In this document: one piece after another, positions 1 to 9,215 of the stretch | How the letters are laid out: each line of letters starts with the position of its first letter | How positions within the stretch are numbered: the first letter of the stretch is position 1 | Source of the DNA: Thioalkalivibrio paradoxus | Lineage (GTDB): Bacteria > Pseudomonadota > Gammaproteobacteria > Ectothiorhodospirales > Ectothiorhodospiraceae | Assembly (NCBI GenBank): GCA_011390565.1 | Contig: JAABSC010000001.1 | Span: 620,001 to 684,000, forward strand | Length of the DNA stretch: 64,000 nt | Direction of reading: 5' to 3' | Made by a program: the position numbers and the translations under genes | The notes under the pieces: generated by a model | Told to the model about the DNA's origin: nothing | The model's database searches: none | Seen by the model: the letters and a program-made list of their open reading frames with translations, nothing else

Positions 1-1178
1 TCCAGGCGGGGCTGGTCCAGCGTCTGACGGCGCTGAACATGTTCATCGACGACGTCTACAACGACCAGAAGATCTTCCGCGACAAGGTCATGCCGAAGTA
101 CGTGCTCGCCAACTCCAAGAACTTCCGGGATCAGTGCAAGGGCATCCACCCTCCGCACGGCGTCTGGGCGCACATCTGCGGTTCCGACCTGGTCCGCGAC
201 AGGGATGGCACCCTGTACGTGCTGGAGGACAATCTGCGCGTCCCGTCCGGGGTCTCCTACATGCTGGAGAACCGCGAGGTCACCAAGCGGGTCTTCCCCG
301 AAGTCTTCGAGAACTCGAGCATTCTGCCGGTCGATGAATATCCCACGCAGCTCTTCGATATGCTGGCGTCGATTTCCCCGAGGCCCCAGGATTACCCGGA
401 GATCGCGGTGCTCACGCCCGGCATCTTCAACTCCGCCTACTTCGAACACTCGTTTCTGGCGCAGCGCATGGGTGCCGAACTCGTCGAGGGTGCGGATCTG
501 GTCGTGGGGGATGACGACTGCGTATACATGCGCACCATAAACGGCCTGGAGCGGGTGGACGTGATCTATCGCCGGATCGACGACGATTTCATGGATCCGG
601 AGGCCTTCAACCGTGATTCGATGCTCGGGGTTCCCGGCCTGATGCGCGCCTGGCGAAAGGGCAACGTGGGGATGGCCAATGCCCCGGGTTCGGGGGTGGC
701 CGACGACAAGGTGATCTATGCGTTCGTCCCCGCGATGATCAAGTTCTACCTGGACCAGGATCCGATCATTCCCAATGTGCCCACCCATCTCTGCATGAAC
801 GAGAAGGAGCGCGACTATGTGCTGGGGCATCTGGACGAACTCGTGGTGAAGCCCGCGAACGAGTCGGGCGGCTACGGAATGCTGGTGGGTCCGCATGCAT
901 CCAAGAAGCAGCGCAGCGAATTCGCGCAGTTGATCAAGAAGGACCCGCGCAATTACATCGCCCAGCCGACGCTGAGCCTGTCCGTCGCGCCGACGCTGTG
1001 CGATGACGGGCTGGAACCCAGGCACCTGGACCTGCGCCCCTTCGTGCTGCAGGGTGTGCGCACCGACGTGACTGCCGGAGGGCTCACGCGAGTCGCCATG
1101 CGCAAGGGCTCGCTGGTGGTGAATTCCTCGCAGGGGGGTGGCAGCAAGGACACGTGGATCGTGGACGAGGAGGCTTGA
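1..1178 (+). CDS. circularly permuted ATP-grasp protein (DUF404/DUF407), 5' truncated
   Basis: The reading frame is already open at the window's first bases (codons from position 3), so the true start lies upstream and 391 residues are visible. The protein matches the COG2308 circularly permuted ATP-grasp family: an LEDNLRVPSG segment near 230, LVVKPANESGGYGM near 840-885 and a C-terminal GGGSKDTW. These are the expected acidic/Asn metal-binding and Lys/Gly-rich ATP-binding elements, so this copy looks catalytically intact. Family members are thought to be peptide or amide-bond-forming ligases encoded with alpha-E, transglutaminase and Anbu proteins; the substrate is unknown. The stop TGA is one base before the next gene's ATG, indicating translational coupling. 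Family assignment is firm; function is inferred from the family. Confidence 0.9.
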   Translation, partial: QAGLVQRLTALNMFIDDVYNDQKIFRDKVMPKYVLANSKNFRDQCKGIHPPHGVWAHICGSDLVRDRDGTLYVLEDNLRVPSGVSYMLENREVTKRVFPEVFENSSILPVDEYPTQLFDMLASISPRPQDYPEIAVLTPGIFNSAYFEHSFLAQRMGAELVEGADLVVGDDDCVYMRTINGLERVDVIYRRIDDDFMDPEAFNRDSMLGVPGLMRAWRKGNVGMANAPGSGVADDKVIYAFVPAMIKFYLDQDPIIPNVPTHLCMNEKERDYVLGHLDELVVKPANESGGYGMLVGPHASKKQRSEFAQLIKKDPRNYIAQPTLSLSVAPTLCDDGLEPRHLDLRPFVLQGVRTDVTAGGLTRVAMRKGSLVVNSSQGGGSKDTWIVDEEA

Positions 1179-1179
1179 G

Positions 1180-2127
1180 ATGCTCTCACGTGTGGCGGAA
1201 CGCATCTACTGGCTCGCTCGGTACGTCGAGCGTGCCGAGAACACAGCGCGGATGATCAACTCCTTCCAGCTCGTGTCGCTGGACATGCCCAAGACCATCG
1301 AACTGTCCTGGAAGGGTCTGGTTGCGGTCACCGGGACCGATGCCATCTTCGATGAGCACTACCAGCGTGAGGACGAACGCAATTGCGTGAAATTTCTCGT
1401 GGCCGATCTCTACAACCCGAGTTCCGTGCTCAGTTCGCTGAAGTCGGCGCGGGAGAACGTGCGTACCACGCGTGACCTCGTGCCCTCGGAGGCCTGGGAA
1501 ATCGTCAACGAGATGTACCTGTACGCTCGTGACAATATCGACAGCGGAATCAGCAAGCGTGGGCGCTATCCGTTTCTCACCGAAATCATCCAGCGGTGCC
1601 AGACCCTGACGGGCTTGCTCGCCGGCTGCATGAGTCACGACGCCGCCTACGATTTCATTCGCCTTGGACGCAATCTCGAGCGCGCCGACATGACCTCCCG
1701 GCAGATCGATGTCGGTGCGATACGCTTCCTGAAGAAGGCACCCGATCCGGACGATCCCCAACCCTACGACGGTCTGCTCTGGACCAGCATTCTGCGTTCA
1801 CAAAGCGGTTTCCAGATGTATCGCCAGCACGTGAAACGGCGGATCAACGGCGTCGATGTGGTGCGTTTCCTGTTGCAGGACGTACCGTTCCCACGGGCGG
1901 TGGCACACTCGCTGCGCTACGTGCAGGAGGCGGTGGAACGGTTGCCGCGCAACGAAATGCCGCTGCGCCTGATCATGCAGGCACGCAGGCATGCCCAGGG
2001 GGCCGACGTGGACGAGTTGATCGGCGATGACCGGCTGCATGACTTCATCGACACCCTGCAGCTGGATATTGCTGAGATACACGTGTCGATCGTCGATACC
2101 TGGTTCAGCCTGGACCAGGCTGCTTGA
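1180..2127 (+). CDS. alpha-E domain protein (DUF403)
   Basis: A 315-residue all-helical protein beginning MLSRVAERIYWLARYVERAE, the hallmark N-terminus of the alpha-E family (COG2307). I chose the ATG at 1180 because a GAGGAGG ribosome site lies just before it and it follows the upstream stop by one base; the frame stays open upstream but that part overlaps the ATP-grasp gene. Alpha-E proteins almost always accompany the circularly permuted ATP-grasp family and may act as its helical partner; no reaction is established. It is the second gene of an operon running to 9139. A paralogous alpha-E domain is fused to the second ATP-grasp domain at 5616-8171. Confidence 0.9.
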   Translation: MLSRVAERIYWLARYVERAENTARMINSFQLVSLDMPKTIELSWKGLVAVTGTDAIFDEHYQREDERNCVKFLVADLYNPSSVLSSLKSARENVRTTRDLVPSEAWEIVNEMYLYARDNIDSGISKRGRYPFLTEIIQRCQTLTGLLAGCMSHDAAYDFIRLGRNLERADMTSRQIDVGAIRFLKKAPDPDDPQPYDGLLWTSILRSQSGFQMYRQHVKRRINGVDVVRFLLQDVPFPRAVAHSLRYVQEAVERLPRNEMPLRLIMQARRHAQGADVDELIGDDRLHDFIDTLQLDIAEIHVSIVDTWFSLDQAA

Positions 2128-2230
2128 CGTCGTAACAGACCGGTTGGCCCAGTTGCGGCTACACTGAGGACGTTCAGGTTCGGGGTCCTTGCATACCCCG
2201 GATGCGCCGGTCGACAACGGAGAGCAGGGC

Positions 2231-5200
2231 ATGGCGATACGTGTAGGGCTGACCCACCATACCCGGTACGAGTTCGACCGGACAGTGCGGGTGTCTCCGC
2301 ACCTGATCCGGCTGCGTCCCGCCGCGCACAGCCGTACGCCCGTCCTCGGCTATTCGCTGAAAGTCGGTCCGGACCCGCACTTCATCCATTGGCAGCAGGA
2401 TCCGTTCGGAAACTGGCTGGCGCGGGTGACCTTCCCCGAAGCGGTCCCGTTCATTCAGATCGATGTCGACCTCGTGGCCGAACTTACGGTGATCAACCCG
2501 TTCGACTTCTTCGTCGAGAGCTACGCGGAGAAGTACCCGTTCGTGTACGACGGGATTCTGGCGAAGGAACTGGTGCCGTATCTGGAGCTGTCCGAAACCG
2601 GACCGTTGCTGAAGGCCTGGTTGAGCGACGTTCCGGAACGTCACGAGAGCATCGTCAACTTCCTGGTCGAACTCAACCAGCGCCTGAATCGTGACATCGC
2701 GTACAGCGTGCGCATGGAGGCTGGAGTCCAGTCCTGCGAGGAGACGCTGCAGCGCCGGATCGGTTCGTGCCGCGATTCGGCGTGGCTGCTGGTCCAGATC
2801 CTGCGGCAGCAGGGGCTGGCGGCCCGTTTCGTATCGGGATACCTGGTTCAGCTGAAGGCCGACGAGAAGTCCCTCGACGGGCCATCCGGCACCGAGGTCG
2901 ACTTCACCGATCTGCACGCCTGGGCGGAAGTCTATGTGCCAGGCGCCGGTTGGCTGGGCCTCGACCCGACCTCGGGCCTGTTCGCGGGCGAGGGGCATAT
3001 CCCCCTGGCCTGTACGCCCGATCCGATTTCCGCGGCGCCCGTGACCGGCTACACCGAAGTCTGCGAGCAGAGCCTCGTGCACGACAACCGGGTACAGCGC
3101 ATTCACGAGGACCCTCGCGTGACCCGCCCGTACAGCGATGACCAGTGGGCCGCGATCGACAGATTGGGAACGCGCATCGATGCCGAGCTCGAACAGATGG
3201 ACGTGCGCCTGACCATGGGTGGAGAGCCGACGTTCGTGTCCATTGACGACATGGACGGTCCCGAGTGGAACACGCGTGCGGATGGACCGGACAAGCGCCG
3301 CTTGGCGCGCGAACTGTCGCGTCGTTTGCGCGAGCGCTTCGCGCCGGGCGGCTTGCTGTACTTCGGGCAGGGCAAGTGGTATCCGGGGGAGCCTCTGCCA
3401 CGCTGGGCGCTGGGCATCTTCTGGCGCCGGGACGGGGAACCGGTCTGGCGGGACGCGCAGTGGCTGGCCGATTTCAGCCGCGACTATGGCCATGACCTGG
3501 ACGATGCCCGTCGGTTTGCGGAAGCTCTCGTGGACAGGCTGGGACTGCCGGTCGATAGCCTGATCCCCGCCTTTGAGGATCCCTTCCATGCGGCATGGAC
3601 CGAAGACAACCTCCCGCTTGGGCTGGATCCGGAGAAGGCCGATCTCAAGGCTCCGGCGGAGCGCAAGCGCCTGGCCCGGACACTGAGTCACGGTCTCGAT
3701 CGCCCCGCCGGGTTCGTGTTACCGCTGACGCGTGACGATTCCGGCTGGAGCACGGGACCCTGGCCGTTCCGGGATGGCCGGTTGCGGCTGATTCCCGGCG
3801 ATTCGCCACTGGGGTTCCGTCTGCCCCTGGACCGGCTGCCCTGGTCGATCCAGCGCGACGCCGAGATCCAGCCGCAGCCGAGGGATCCCTTCGATGAACC
3901 CGGCCCACTGCCGACCTTCATTCCCGAGTCCGGCGCGGTCCCGCCCCCCGTACAGGCGCCCCGGGCGTCCCGTTCCCCGGCCGAAGCGCGCGCGGCGACC
4001 ATCGAGATTCCGCATACGGCGCTGGCGCTGGAAGCGCGCAACGGCAGGTTGCACCTGTTCATGCCGCCCCTGCCGATGCTGGAGGATTATCTTCTTCTGC
4101 TCGACCGCATCGAGGCCACCGCGGCGGAGCTGGGAATTCCGGTCGTGCTCGAAGGCTATGAACCCCCCGGCGATGCGCGCCTGCGGCGCCTGATGGTGAC
4201 GCCGGACCCGGGCGTGATCGAGGTCAACATCCACCCGGCCGCAAGCTGGGACGAACTCAGGGAAAACACCACCACGCTCTACGCCGAGGCTCGGGAGACG
4301 CGCCTGGGCACCGAAAAGTTCATGCTTGACGGGCGGCATACCGGGACTGGGGGAGGCAACCACGTCACCCTCGGCGGCGCCACTCCCGCCGACAGTCCCC
4401 TGCTGCGTCGGCCCGATCTGCTGGGTTCGCTGCTGACCTACTGGCAGCACCATCCGGGGTTGTCCTACCTGTTCTCGGGGACGTTCATCGGCCCGACTTC
4501 GCAGGCGCCGCGGGTGGACGAGGCGCGGCATGAGAACCTCTACGAACTCGAGATCGCGCTGGCACAGATGCCCGAGGGCGAATGCGCCGAACCGTGGCTC
4601 GTGGACCGCCTGTTCCGCAACCTTCTGGTGGATATCACCGGCAACACCCACCGCGCCGAATTCTGTATCGATAAGCTCTATTCCCCGGATACGGCGACGG
4701 GGCGGCTCGGTATCCTCGAATTGCGCGCCTTCGAGATGCCTCCGCACGCCCGCATGAGTCTGGTGCAGATGCTCCTGCTGAGGACGCTCGTGGCGCGTTT
4801 CTGGCGCCGGCCCTACCGGCACCGGCTGGTCCGCTGGGGCACCGCGCTGCATGACCGCTTCCTGCTTCCGCACCATGTGGAGAACGACCTTCGCGAGGTG
4901 GCCGAGGAACTGCAGGGCGATGGCTATCCGTTCGACCTCGAGTGGCTGGCGCCCTTCTTCGAGTTCCGCTTCCCGACCTTCGGCCGCGTGCAGGTCGGCG
5001 AGATCGAGATCGAGCTGAAGATGGCCATCGAGCCCTGGCACGTGCTCGGTGAGGAGGTGACCCAGTCCGGCACCTCGCGCTTCGTGGATTCCTCGCTGGA
5101 ACGCCTGCAGGTGCGTGTGACGGGACTCTCGGGGGATCGCTACGTGCTGACCTGCAATGGCCGCCGGGTGCCGCTGCGATCCACCCGCACGCAGGGGATG

Positions 5201-5602
5201 AAGGTGGCCGGGGTGCGTTATCGGGCCTGGCAGCCCGCCGCCGCGCTGCATCCGACCATCGGAGTGCATTCGCCACTGGTCTTCGACCTGATCGACACAT
5301 GGAACGGGCGCGCGGTGGGGGGCTGCACGTACCACGTGATGCATCCGGGGGGGCGCAACTACGAAACGTTCCCGGTCAACGCGTACGAGGCGGAGGCGCG
5401 GCGCATGGCCCGTTTCTGGCCCTATGGCCATACGCCGGGTCGTCTGGGGCCGCACACGGTCGTCAACGGCCCGGTGGCGAGCGCCCACCAGTTCCGGACC
5501 GAGGGCAGCGGTATCGGGCCCATGGCGCCTCCCGCGGAGGGCTGGAACCCCGAGTACCCGCACACGCTGGATCTTCGCCGGGGTCCCGAGCCAGGACCGT
5601 GA
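2231..5602 (+). CDS. large transglutaminase-like protein with DUF2126 C-terminus
   Basis: A 1123-residue protein. The N-terminal region (about 1-85, VGLTHHTRYEFDRTV) is the bacterial transglutaminase N domain. A transglutaminase/cysteine-protease core follows, with a visible triad of Cys180 (GSCRDSAW), His229 (LHAWAEV) and Asp245 (LGLDPTSG). From about residue 300 to the end is the long DUF2126 region, with GGEPTFVS, GTGGGNHVTLGG and EFCIDKLYSP. The start is ATG 2231, giving the canonical MAIRVGLTHHTRYEFD N-terminus; the frame is open to 2189. The fold suggests an amidase, protease or amide-forming enzyme acting with the neighbouring ATP-grasp ligase, probably in the cytoplasm as no signal peptide is seen. 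The following gene starts 13 bases later. Confidence 0.9.
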   Translation: MAIRVGLTHHTRYEFDRTVRVSPHLIRLRPAAHSRTPVLGYSLKVGPDPHFIHWQQDPFGNWLARVTFPEAVPFIQIDVDLVAELTVINPFDFFVESYAEKYPFVYDGILAKELVPYLELSETGPLLKAWLSDVPERHESIVNFLVELNQRLNRDIAYSVRMEAGVQSCEETLQRRIGSCRDSAWLLVQILRQQGLAARFVSGYLVQLKADEKSLDGPSGTEVDFTDLHAWAEVYVPGAGWLGLDPTSGLFAGEGHIPLACTPDPISAAPVTGYTEVCEQSLVHDNRVQRIHEDPRVTRPYSDDQWAAIDRLGTRIDAELEQMDVRLTMGGEPTFVSIDDMDGPEWNTRADGPDKRRLARELSRRLRERFAPGGLLYFGQGKWYPGEPLPRWALGIFWRRDGEPVWRDAQWLADFSRDYGHDLDDARRFAEALVDRLGLPVDSLIPAFEDPFHAAWTEDNLPLGLDPEKADLKAPAERKRLARTLSHGLDRPAGFVLPLTRDDSGWSTGPWPFRDGRLRLIPGDSPLGFRLPLDRLPWSIQRDAEIQPQPRDPFDEPGPLPTFIPESGAVPPPVQAPRASRSPAEARAATIEIPHTALALEARNGRLHLFMPPLPMLEDYLLLLDRIEATAAELGIPVVLEGYEPPGDARLRRLMVTPDPGVIEVNIHPAASWDELRENTTTLYAEARETRLGTEKFMLDGRHTGTGGGNHVTLGGATPADSPLLRRPDLLGSLLTYWQHHPGLSYLFSGTFIGPTSQAPRVDEARHENLYELEIALAQMPEGECAEPWLVDRLFRNLLVDITGNTHRAEFCIDKLYSPDTATGRLGILELRAFEMPPHARMSLVQMLLLRTLVARFWRRPYRHRLVRWGTALHDRFLLPHHVENDLREVAEELQGDGYPFDLEWLAPFFEFRFPTFGRVQVGEIEIELKMAIEPWHVLGEEVTQSGTSRFVDSSLERLQVRVTGLSGDRYVLTCNGRRVPLRSTRTQGMKVAGVRYRAWQPAAALHPTIGVHSPLVFDLIDTWNGRAVGGCTYHVMHPGGRNYETFPVNAYEAEARRMARFWPYGHTPGRLGPHTVVNGPVASAHQFRTEGSGIGPMAPPAEGWNPEYPHTLDLRRGPEPGP

Positions 5603-5615
5603 TACCTTCCCGACC

Positions 5616-8171
5616 ATGACGATGTCCCAGGCTCAGACTTCCACGGCCGCGCTGGGGCCGTTCCAGGGGTATGCCCCGACGCCGGGTGACTCGGACGAAC
5701 TGCTGCTGCCCAATGGTTGCACGCGCCCGCACTGGATCCCGCTGGTCACGGCACTGGGCGAACTCGAGCCCGGGTCGCTCCGAGACATCGGTCGGGAGAC
5801 TCGACGTCTGGTCGATGAATTGGGTGTGACCTACCACGTGTATTCGGATCCCGCGGGTGTCCAGCGACCCTGGCCGCTGGATGCGGTGCCGCACCTGCTG
5901 GATGCCGAAGAGTGGGCGGGTCTCGAGCGGGGGCTGACGCAGCGTGCACGGCTGTTCGAGTGGATCATCCAGGACGTACTGGGTCCGTGCGAACTCCTGC
6001 GGGCCGGGGTTCTGCCGCCCGAGTTTCTCGCGGCTCACAGCGGGTACCTGCATCCGCTGCGCGGCAGCCTGCGGCCGGATCAACCGGCGTTGACCCTGTA
6101 TGCCGCCGACCTGGCCCGGGGCCCGGACGGGCGGTTCTGGGTCATCGGCGACCGGGTACAGGCCCCGTCAGGAGCCGGTTACGCGCTGCAGAACCGGGAA
6201 TTGCTGTCGCGCACCTGGCCCCATACCTTCGCCGAAATGGGGGTGCAGGGCCTTGGCGGGTTCTTCCGGACGCTCTACCAGAGCCTGCGCGAACTGCGGC
6301 CCGATGTGGATGAACCGCGAATCGTGCTGCTGTCGCCGGGTTCGCTGAACGAGACCTGGTTCGAACACGTGCTGCTGGCGCGCCAACTCGGCCTGACGCT
6401 GGTGCAGGGTCAGGACCTGGTGTTTCGGGATGGGCGCATCTGGCTCAGCACGCTGGGCCAACTGGAACGCGTCGACGTGATCCTGCGCCGCGTCGACGAT
6501 GCCTGGTGCGATCCGTTGAGTCTGGACCCCGAGTCGCGGCTAGGCGTTGCAGGTCTGGTGGAAGCTGTGCGTCAGGGCGGGGTCGTGGTCGCGAACGCGC
6601 TGGGCACGGGGCTCCTGGAGAGCCCCGGTTGGCCCGCTTTCCTGCCCGCGATCGCGCGCTTTGCGCTGGGTGAGGAACTGCGGATGCCGTCCGTGGCCAC
6701 CTGGTGGTGCGGGGAGCCGGCGTCGCTCGAGCATGTCCTCCAGCATCGTGATTCGCTGGTCGTGCGCAGCATCGACCGTTCAGAGGGAGGCCGTCCGCTG
6801 TTCCTCTCGGAGATGTCGGAGGCGGAGCGCACGCGCCTGTGTGCGCAGATCCGCGCGCAACCAACGCGGTTCGTGGGCCAGGAGCATATCGGTCTGTCGA
6901 CCATGCCCTGCCTGAATCAGTCCGGTTCGCTCGAGGCGCGGCACGGGACGGTCAGGGCTTTCGTCTGCCAGGGTCGTTCGGGTTTCACGGTGCTGCCGGG
7001 AGGGTTGACCCGCGTCGCCAGCCGACCGGGAACCCGCCTGGTTTCGAACCAGGAGGGCGGCGTCAGCAAGGATACCTGGGTCTTGCGGACGGATCGCGCA
7101 CCGCTCGGGCCCGACGAACCCGTGGTTGAGGCGGAGCTCGGCATCCTGCAGCCCTCCAGTCTGTCGCGCCGGGTCGCGGACAATTTCCTCTGGGCCGGAC
7201 GCTACGCGGAGCGCGCGGAAGGGCTGATCCGCTGGATGCGGCTGATCCTCCGTCGGCTGCAGACGACGCGATTCGAGTCGCGGGGAAAGGCGGAAGCCAC
7301 CGCCCAGATGCTGAGTGCGCTGACCCACCTGAGCGGCAGCTATCCGGGCTTCGTCGGCAAGGACGGTCGGGGGCGGTTCCTGGAGGATCCCGAGCCTGAA
7401 TTGCTGCGCCTGCTCACCGACTCGAGGCTTCCCGGGAGCATTCCCGCAGCCCTCAACGCCCTGCAGAACACGGCGAATGCCTTGCGTGACCGGCTCTCCG
7501 CAGAAAGCGTCCGGGTACTCACCGGCCTGCGCGAGATCGCGCAGCCTCTGGCCGCGCTCCGCGATCCATTCGCCGCCGAGGGCATTCTGGAGGATCTAAC
7601 CGTGCATCTTCTGGCGCTCTCCGGCCTGACGCACGAGAGCATGCTGCGCCGGCACGGTTGGCGTTTCATTGATTGCGGTCGGCGGCTTGAACGCGGTCTG
7701 CTGCTGGTTTCCTTGCTCCGTGCGACCCTGGTGTTGCCACTGGAACCGCGACAACAGGCGTTGTTGAACGACATGGTGCTGGCCTTTGCCGAGAGCCTGT
7801 CCGAATTCCGTTCCCGGCCGGTCGGCAAGCGGGACGCGCAGGGCCTTCTGGATCTGCTTCTGCTGGAACCGGAGAACCCGCGCGCTCTGATCTACCAGGT
7901 GGAGCGGTTGCTCGAACACGCCGAAATGCTTCCCCGCCTGGATCCCGGTGAGCGCGTTCCGGAATACGCGCGGCATCTGGAACAGGCCCGCTCGCACCTG
8001 CGCATGGCGCTGGCCACGGAGTGGATCGAGCCGGAACGCCCGATACGTGCGCGACTCGACGCTTTTCTCGCTGAGGAACAGCGCGAGTTCACCGCGGTGT
8101 ATCAGGGGTTGTTTGCCCATTTTCTGGCACCCGCACCCACGCTCCCGCTGGTGGGCAGGGAACGCGTGTGA
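5616..8171 (+). CDS. fused ATP-grasp-like (degenerate) / alpha-E protein
   Basis: An 851-residue fusion. Residues about 1-510 align by eye with the circularly permuted ATP-grasp family and from about 516 (LSRRVADNFLWAGRYAERAE) it is an alpha-E domain. Compared with the separate copy at 1-1178, key motifs are altered: LEDNLRVPSG has become VIGDRVQAPSG, VVKPANESGGYGM has become VVRSIDRSEGGRPLF, and LDLRPF has become GTVRAF. The presumed ATP/metal ligands are therefore mostly missing, although the terminal GGVSKDTW is kept. This half may be a pseudo-enzyme or scaffold. The start is ATG 5616; ATG 5622, two codons on, is an alternative. The gene overlaps the next start by four bases (GTGA). Confidence 0.87.
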   Translation: MTMSQAQTSTAALGPFQGYAPTPGDSDELLLPNGCTRPHWIPLVTALGELEPGSLRDIGRETRRLVDELGVTYHVYSDPAGVQRPWPLDAVPHLLDAEEWAGLERGLTQRARLFEWIIQDVLGPCELLRAGVLPPEFLAAHSGYLHPLRGSLRPDQPALTLYAADLARGPDGRFWVIGDRVQAPSGAGYALQNRELLSRTWPHTFAEMGVQGLGGFFRTLYQSLRELRPDVDEPRIVLLSPGSLNETWFEHVLLARQLGLTLVQGQDLVFRDGRIWLSTLGQLERVDVILRRVDDAWCDPLSLDPESRLGVAGLVEAVRQGGVVVANALGTGLLESPGWPAFLPAIARFALGEELRMPSVATWWCGEPASLEHVLQHRDSLVVRSIDRSEGGRPLFLSEMSEAERTRLCAQIRAQPTRFVGQEHIGLSTMPCLNQSGSLEARHGTVRAFVCQGRSGFTVLPGGLTRVASRPGTRLVSNQEGGVSKDTWVLRTDRAPLGPDEPVVEAELGILQPSSLSRRVADNFLWAGRYAERAEGLIRWMRLILRRLQTTRFESRGKAEATAQMLSALTHLSGSYPGFVGKDGRGRFLEDPEPELLRLLTDSRLPGSIPAALNALQNTANALRDRLSAESVRVLTGLREIAQPLAALRDPFAAEGILEDLTVHLLALSGLTHESMLRRHGWRFIDCGRRLERGLLLVSLLRATLVLPLEPRQQALLNDMVLAFAESLSEFRSRPVGKRDAQGLLDLLLLEPENPRALIYQVERLLEHAEMLPRLDPGERVPEYARHLEQARSHLRMALATEWIEPERPIRARLDAFLAEEQREFTAVYQGLFAHFLAPAPTLPLVGRERV

Positions 8172-9139
8172 GATACCGGGTCACCCACACCACCCACTAC
8201 CGGTATCCGGCAACGGTGCACGGCAGCCTGAACGAACTGCGGCTCAAGCCACGGACCTTGCCCCTGCAGCGCCTGGACCAGTTCCGCATGGAGATAGACC
8301 CGCAGGCCCGGTACCTGTCGGAGTACGTGGATTCCTTCGGCAATTCGGCGAACGTGCTCTGTATCGACCAGGCGCACACAGCTTGGAGCGTGACCGCGGT
8401 GGCCGAGGTCACCCGCTTCCCCGCCGAGGCCGAATTGCCCTTCGCGCCGCCCTTGCCGCTGGTACGGGCCCGGCAGCTGTTGTCCGCGGAGCGCTCCCCG
8501 GAAGCACTGGATGCCCGTCTGATGAGTCAGCCGTCCGCGTTGCTGCCGGCCATACCCGGTCTTCTCCCGCGCCTGGATTTCGAGCAGGATCCGGAGCAGA
8601 GCATCGAGGCTGTCGGTCGACAGCTTGTGGGCTTCATCCACCGGAATTTCAGGTATCGACCGGGACAGACGGAGGTCAGTACCCCTCTTCTCGAAGTTAT
8701 CGAGAACCGGGCCGGGGTCTGTCAGGATTTTGCGCACCTCGGAATCGCCTGTGCGCGGGCGTTGGGTATACCCGCGCGTTATGTGTCCGGGTACATGGAA
8801 ACAGTGCCGCCCGAGGGCGCGGCGAAGCTGGTCGGTGCGGACGCGACCCATGCCTGGTTCGCGCTTTACGACCCCACACTCGGTTGGCTGGAATTCGACC
8901 CGACCAACGAGACCGTGCCCGACCAGCGCTACATCACCCTGGCATGGGGTCGTGATTACAGCGATATCGCCCCGATTCGGGGTGTCGTGCGCGGTGGTGG
9001 TGAAAGTCATGAACTTTCCGTTTCCGTGGATGTGCATCGGCTGGATGACGATCCTCGGCTTGCGAACGTGCCCACGGAGCTACCGGAACCGGCCGACGTT
9101 GGGAACCCGGAGCCGGCGTTCCGGCACGGAGCCGCCTAG
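8168..9139 (+). CDS. transglutaminase-like family protein (small form)
   Basis: A 323-residue protein starting at GTG 8168, which overlaps the previous stop (GTGA). Residues 1-90 (MRYRVTHTTHYRYP) form the bacterial transglutaminase N domain. The core carries Cys185 (GVCQDFAHLGIACARALGIPARY), His228 (THAWFALYD) and Asp244 (LEFDPTN), the expected papain-like triad. No signal peptide is seen, so it is probably cytoplasmic. This is the compact COG1305 form usually found with ATP-grasp, alpha-E and Anbu genes, and it ends the operon; the two-component system that follows is on the other strand. The specific substrate is unknown. Confidence 0.9.
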   Translation: MRYRVTHTTHYRYPATVHGSLNELRLKPRTLPLQRLDQFRMEIDPQARYLSEYVDSFGNSANVLCIDQAHTAWSVTAVAEVTRFPAEAELPFAPPLPLVRARQLLSAERSPEALDARLMSQPSALLPAIPGLLPRLDFEQDPEQSIEAVGRQLVGFIHRNFRYRPGQTEVSTPLLEVIENRAGVCQDFAHLGIACARALGIPARYVSGYMETVPPEGAAKLVGADATHAWFALYDPTLGWLEFDPTNETVPDQRYITLAWGRDYSDIAPIRGVVRGGGESHELSVSVDVHRLDDDPRLANVPTELPEPADVGNPEPAFRHGAA

Positions 9140-9215
9140 TGTCCTGGGCAGCAGTGCGCTGCGCTTCGACGCGCCAGCCGGGGCCTGGAAGGTCGTGCAC
9201 TTCGGATGAGGGACG

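Noticed and set aside
3719..5617. A 632-codon open frame opposite the DUF2126 protein
   Set aside because: Composition is typical of antisense frames in GC-rich DNA, and the plus-strand gene is clearly conserved.
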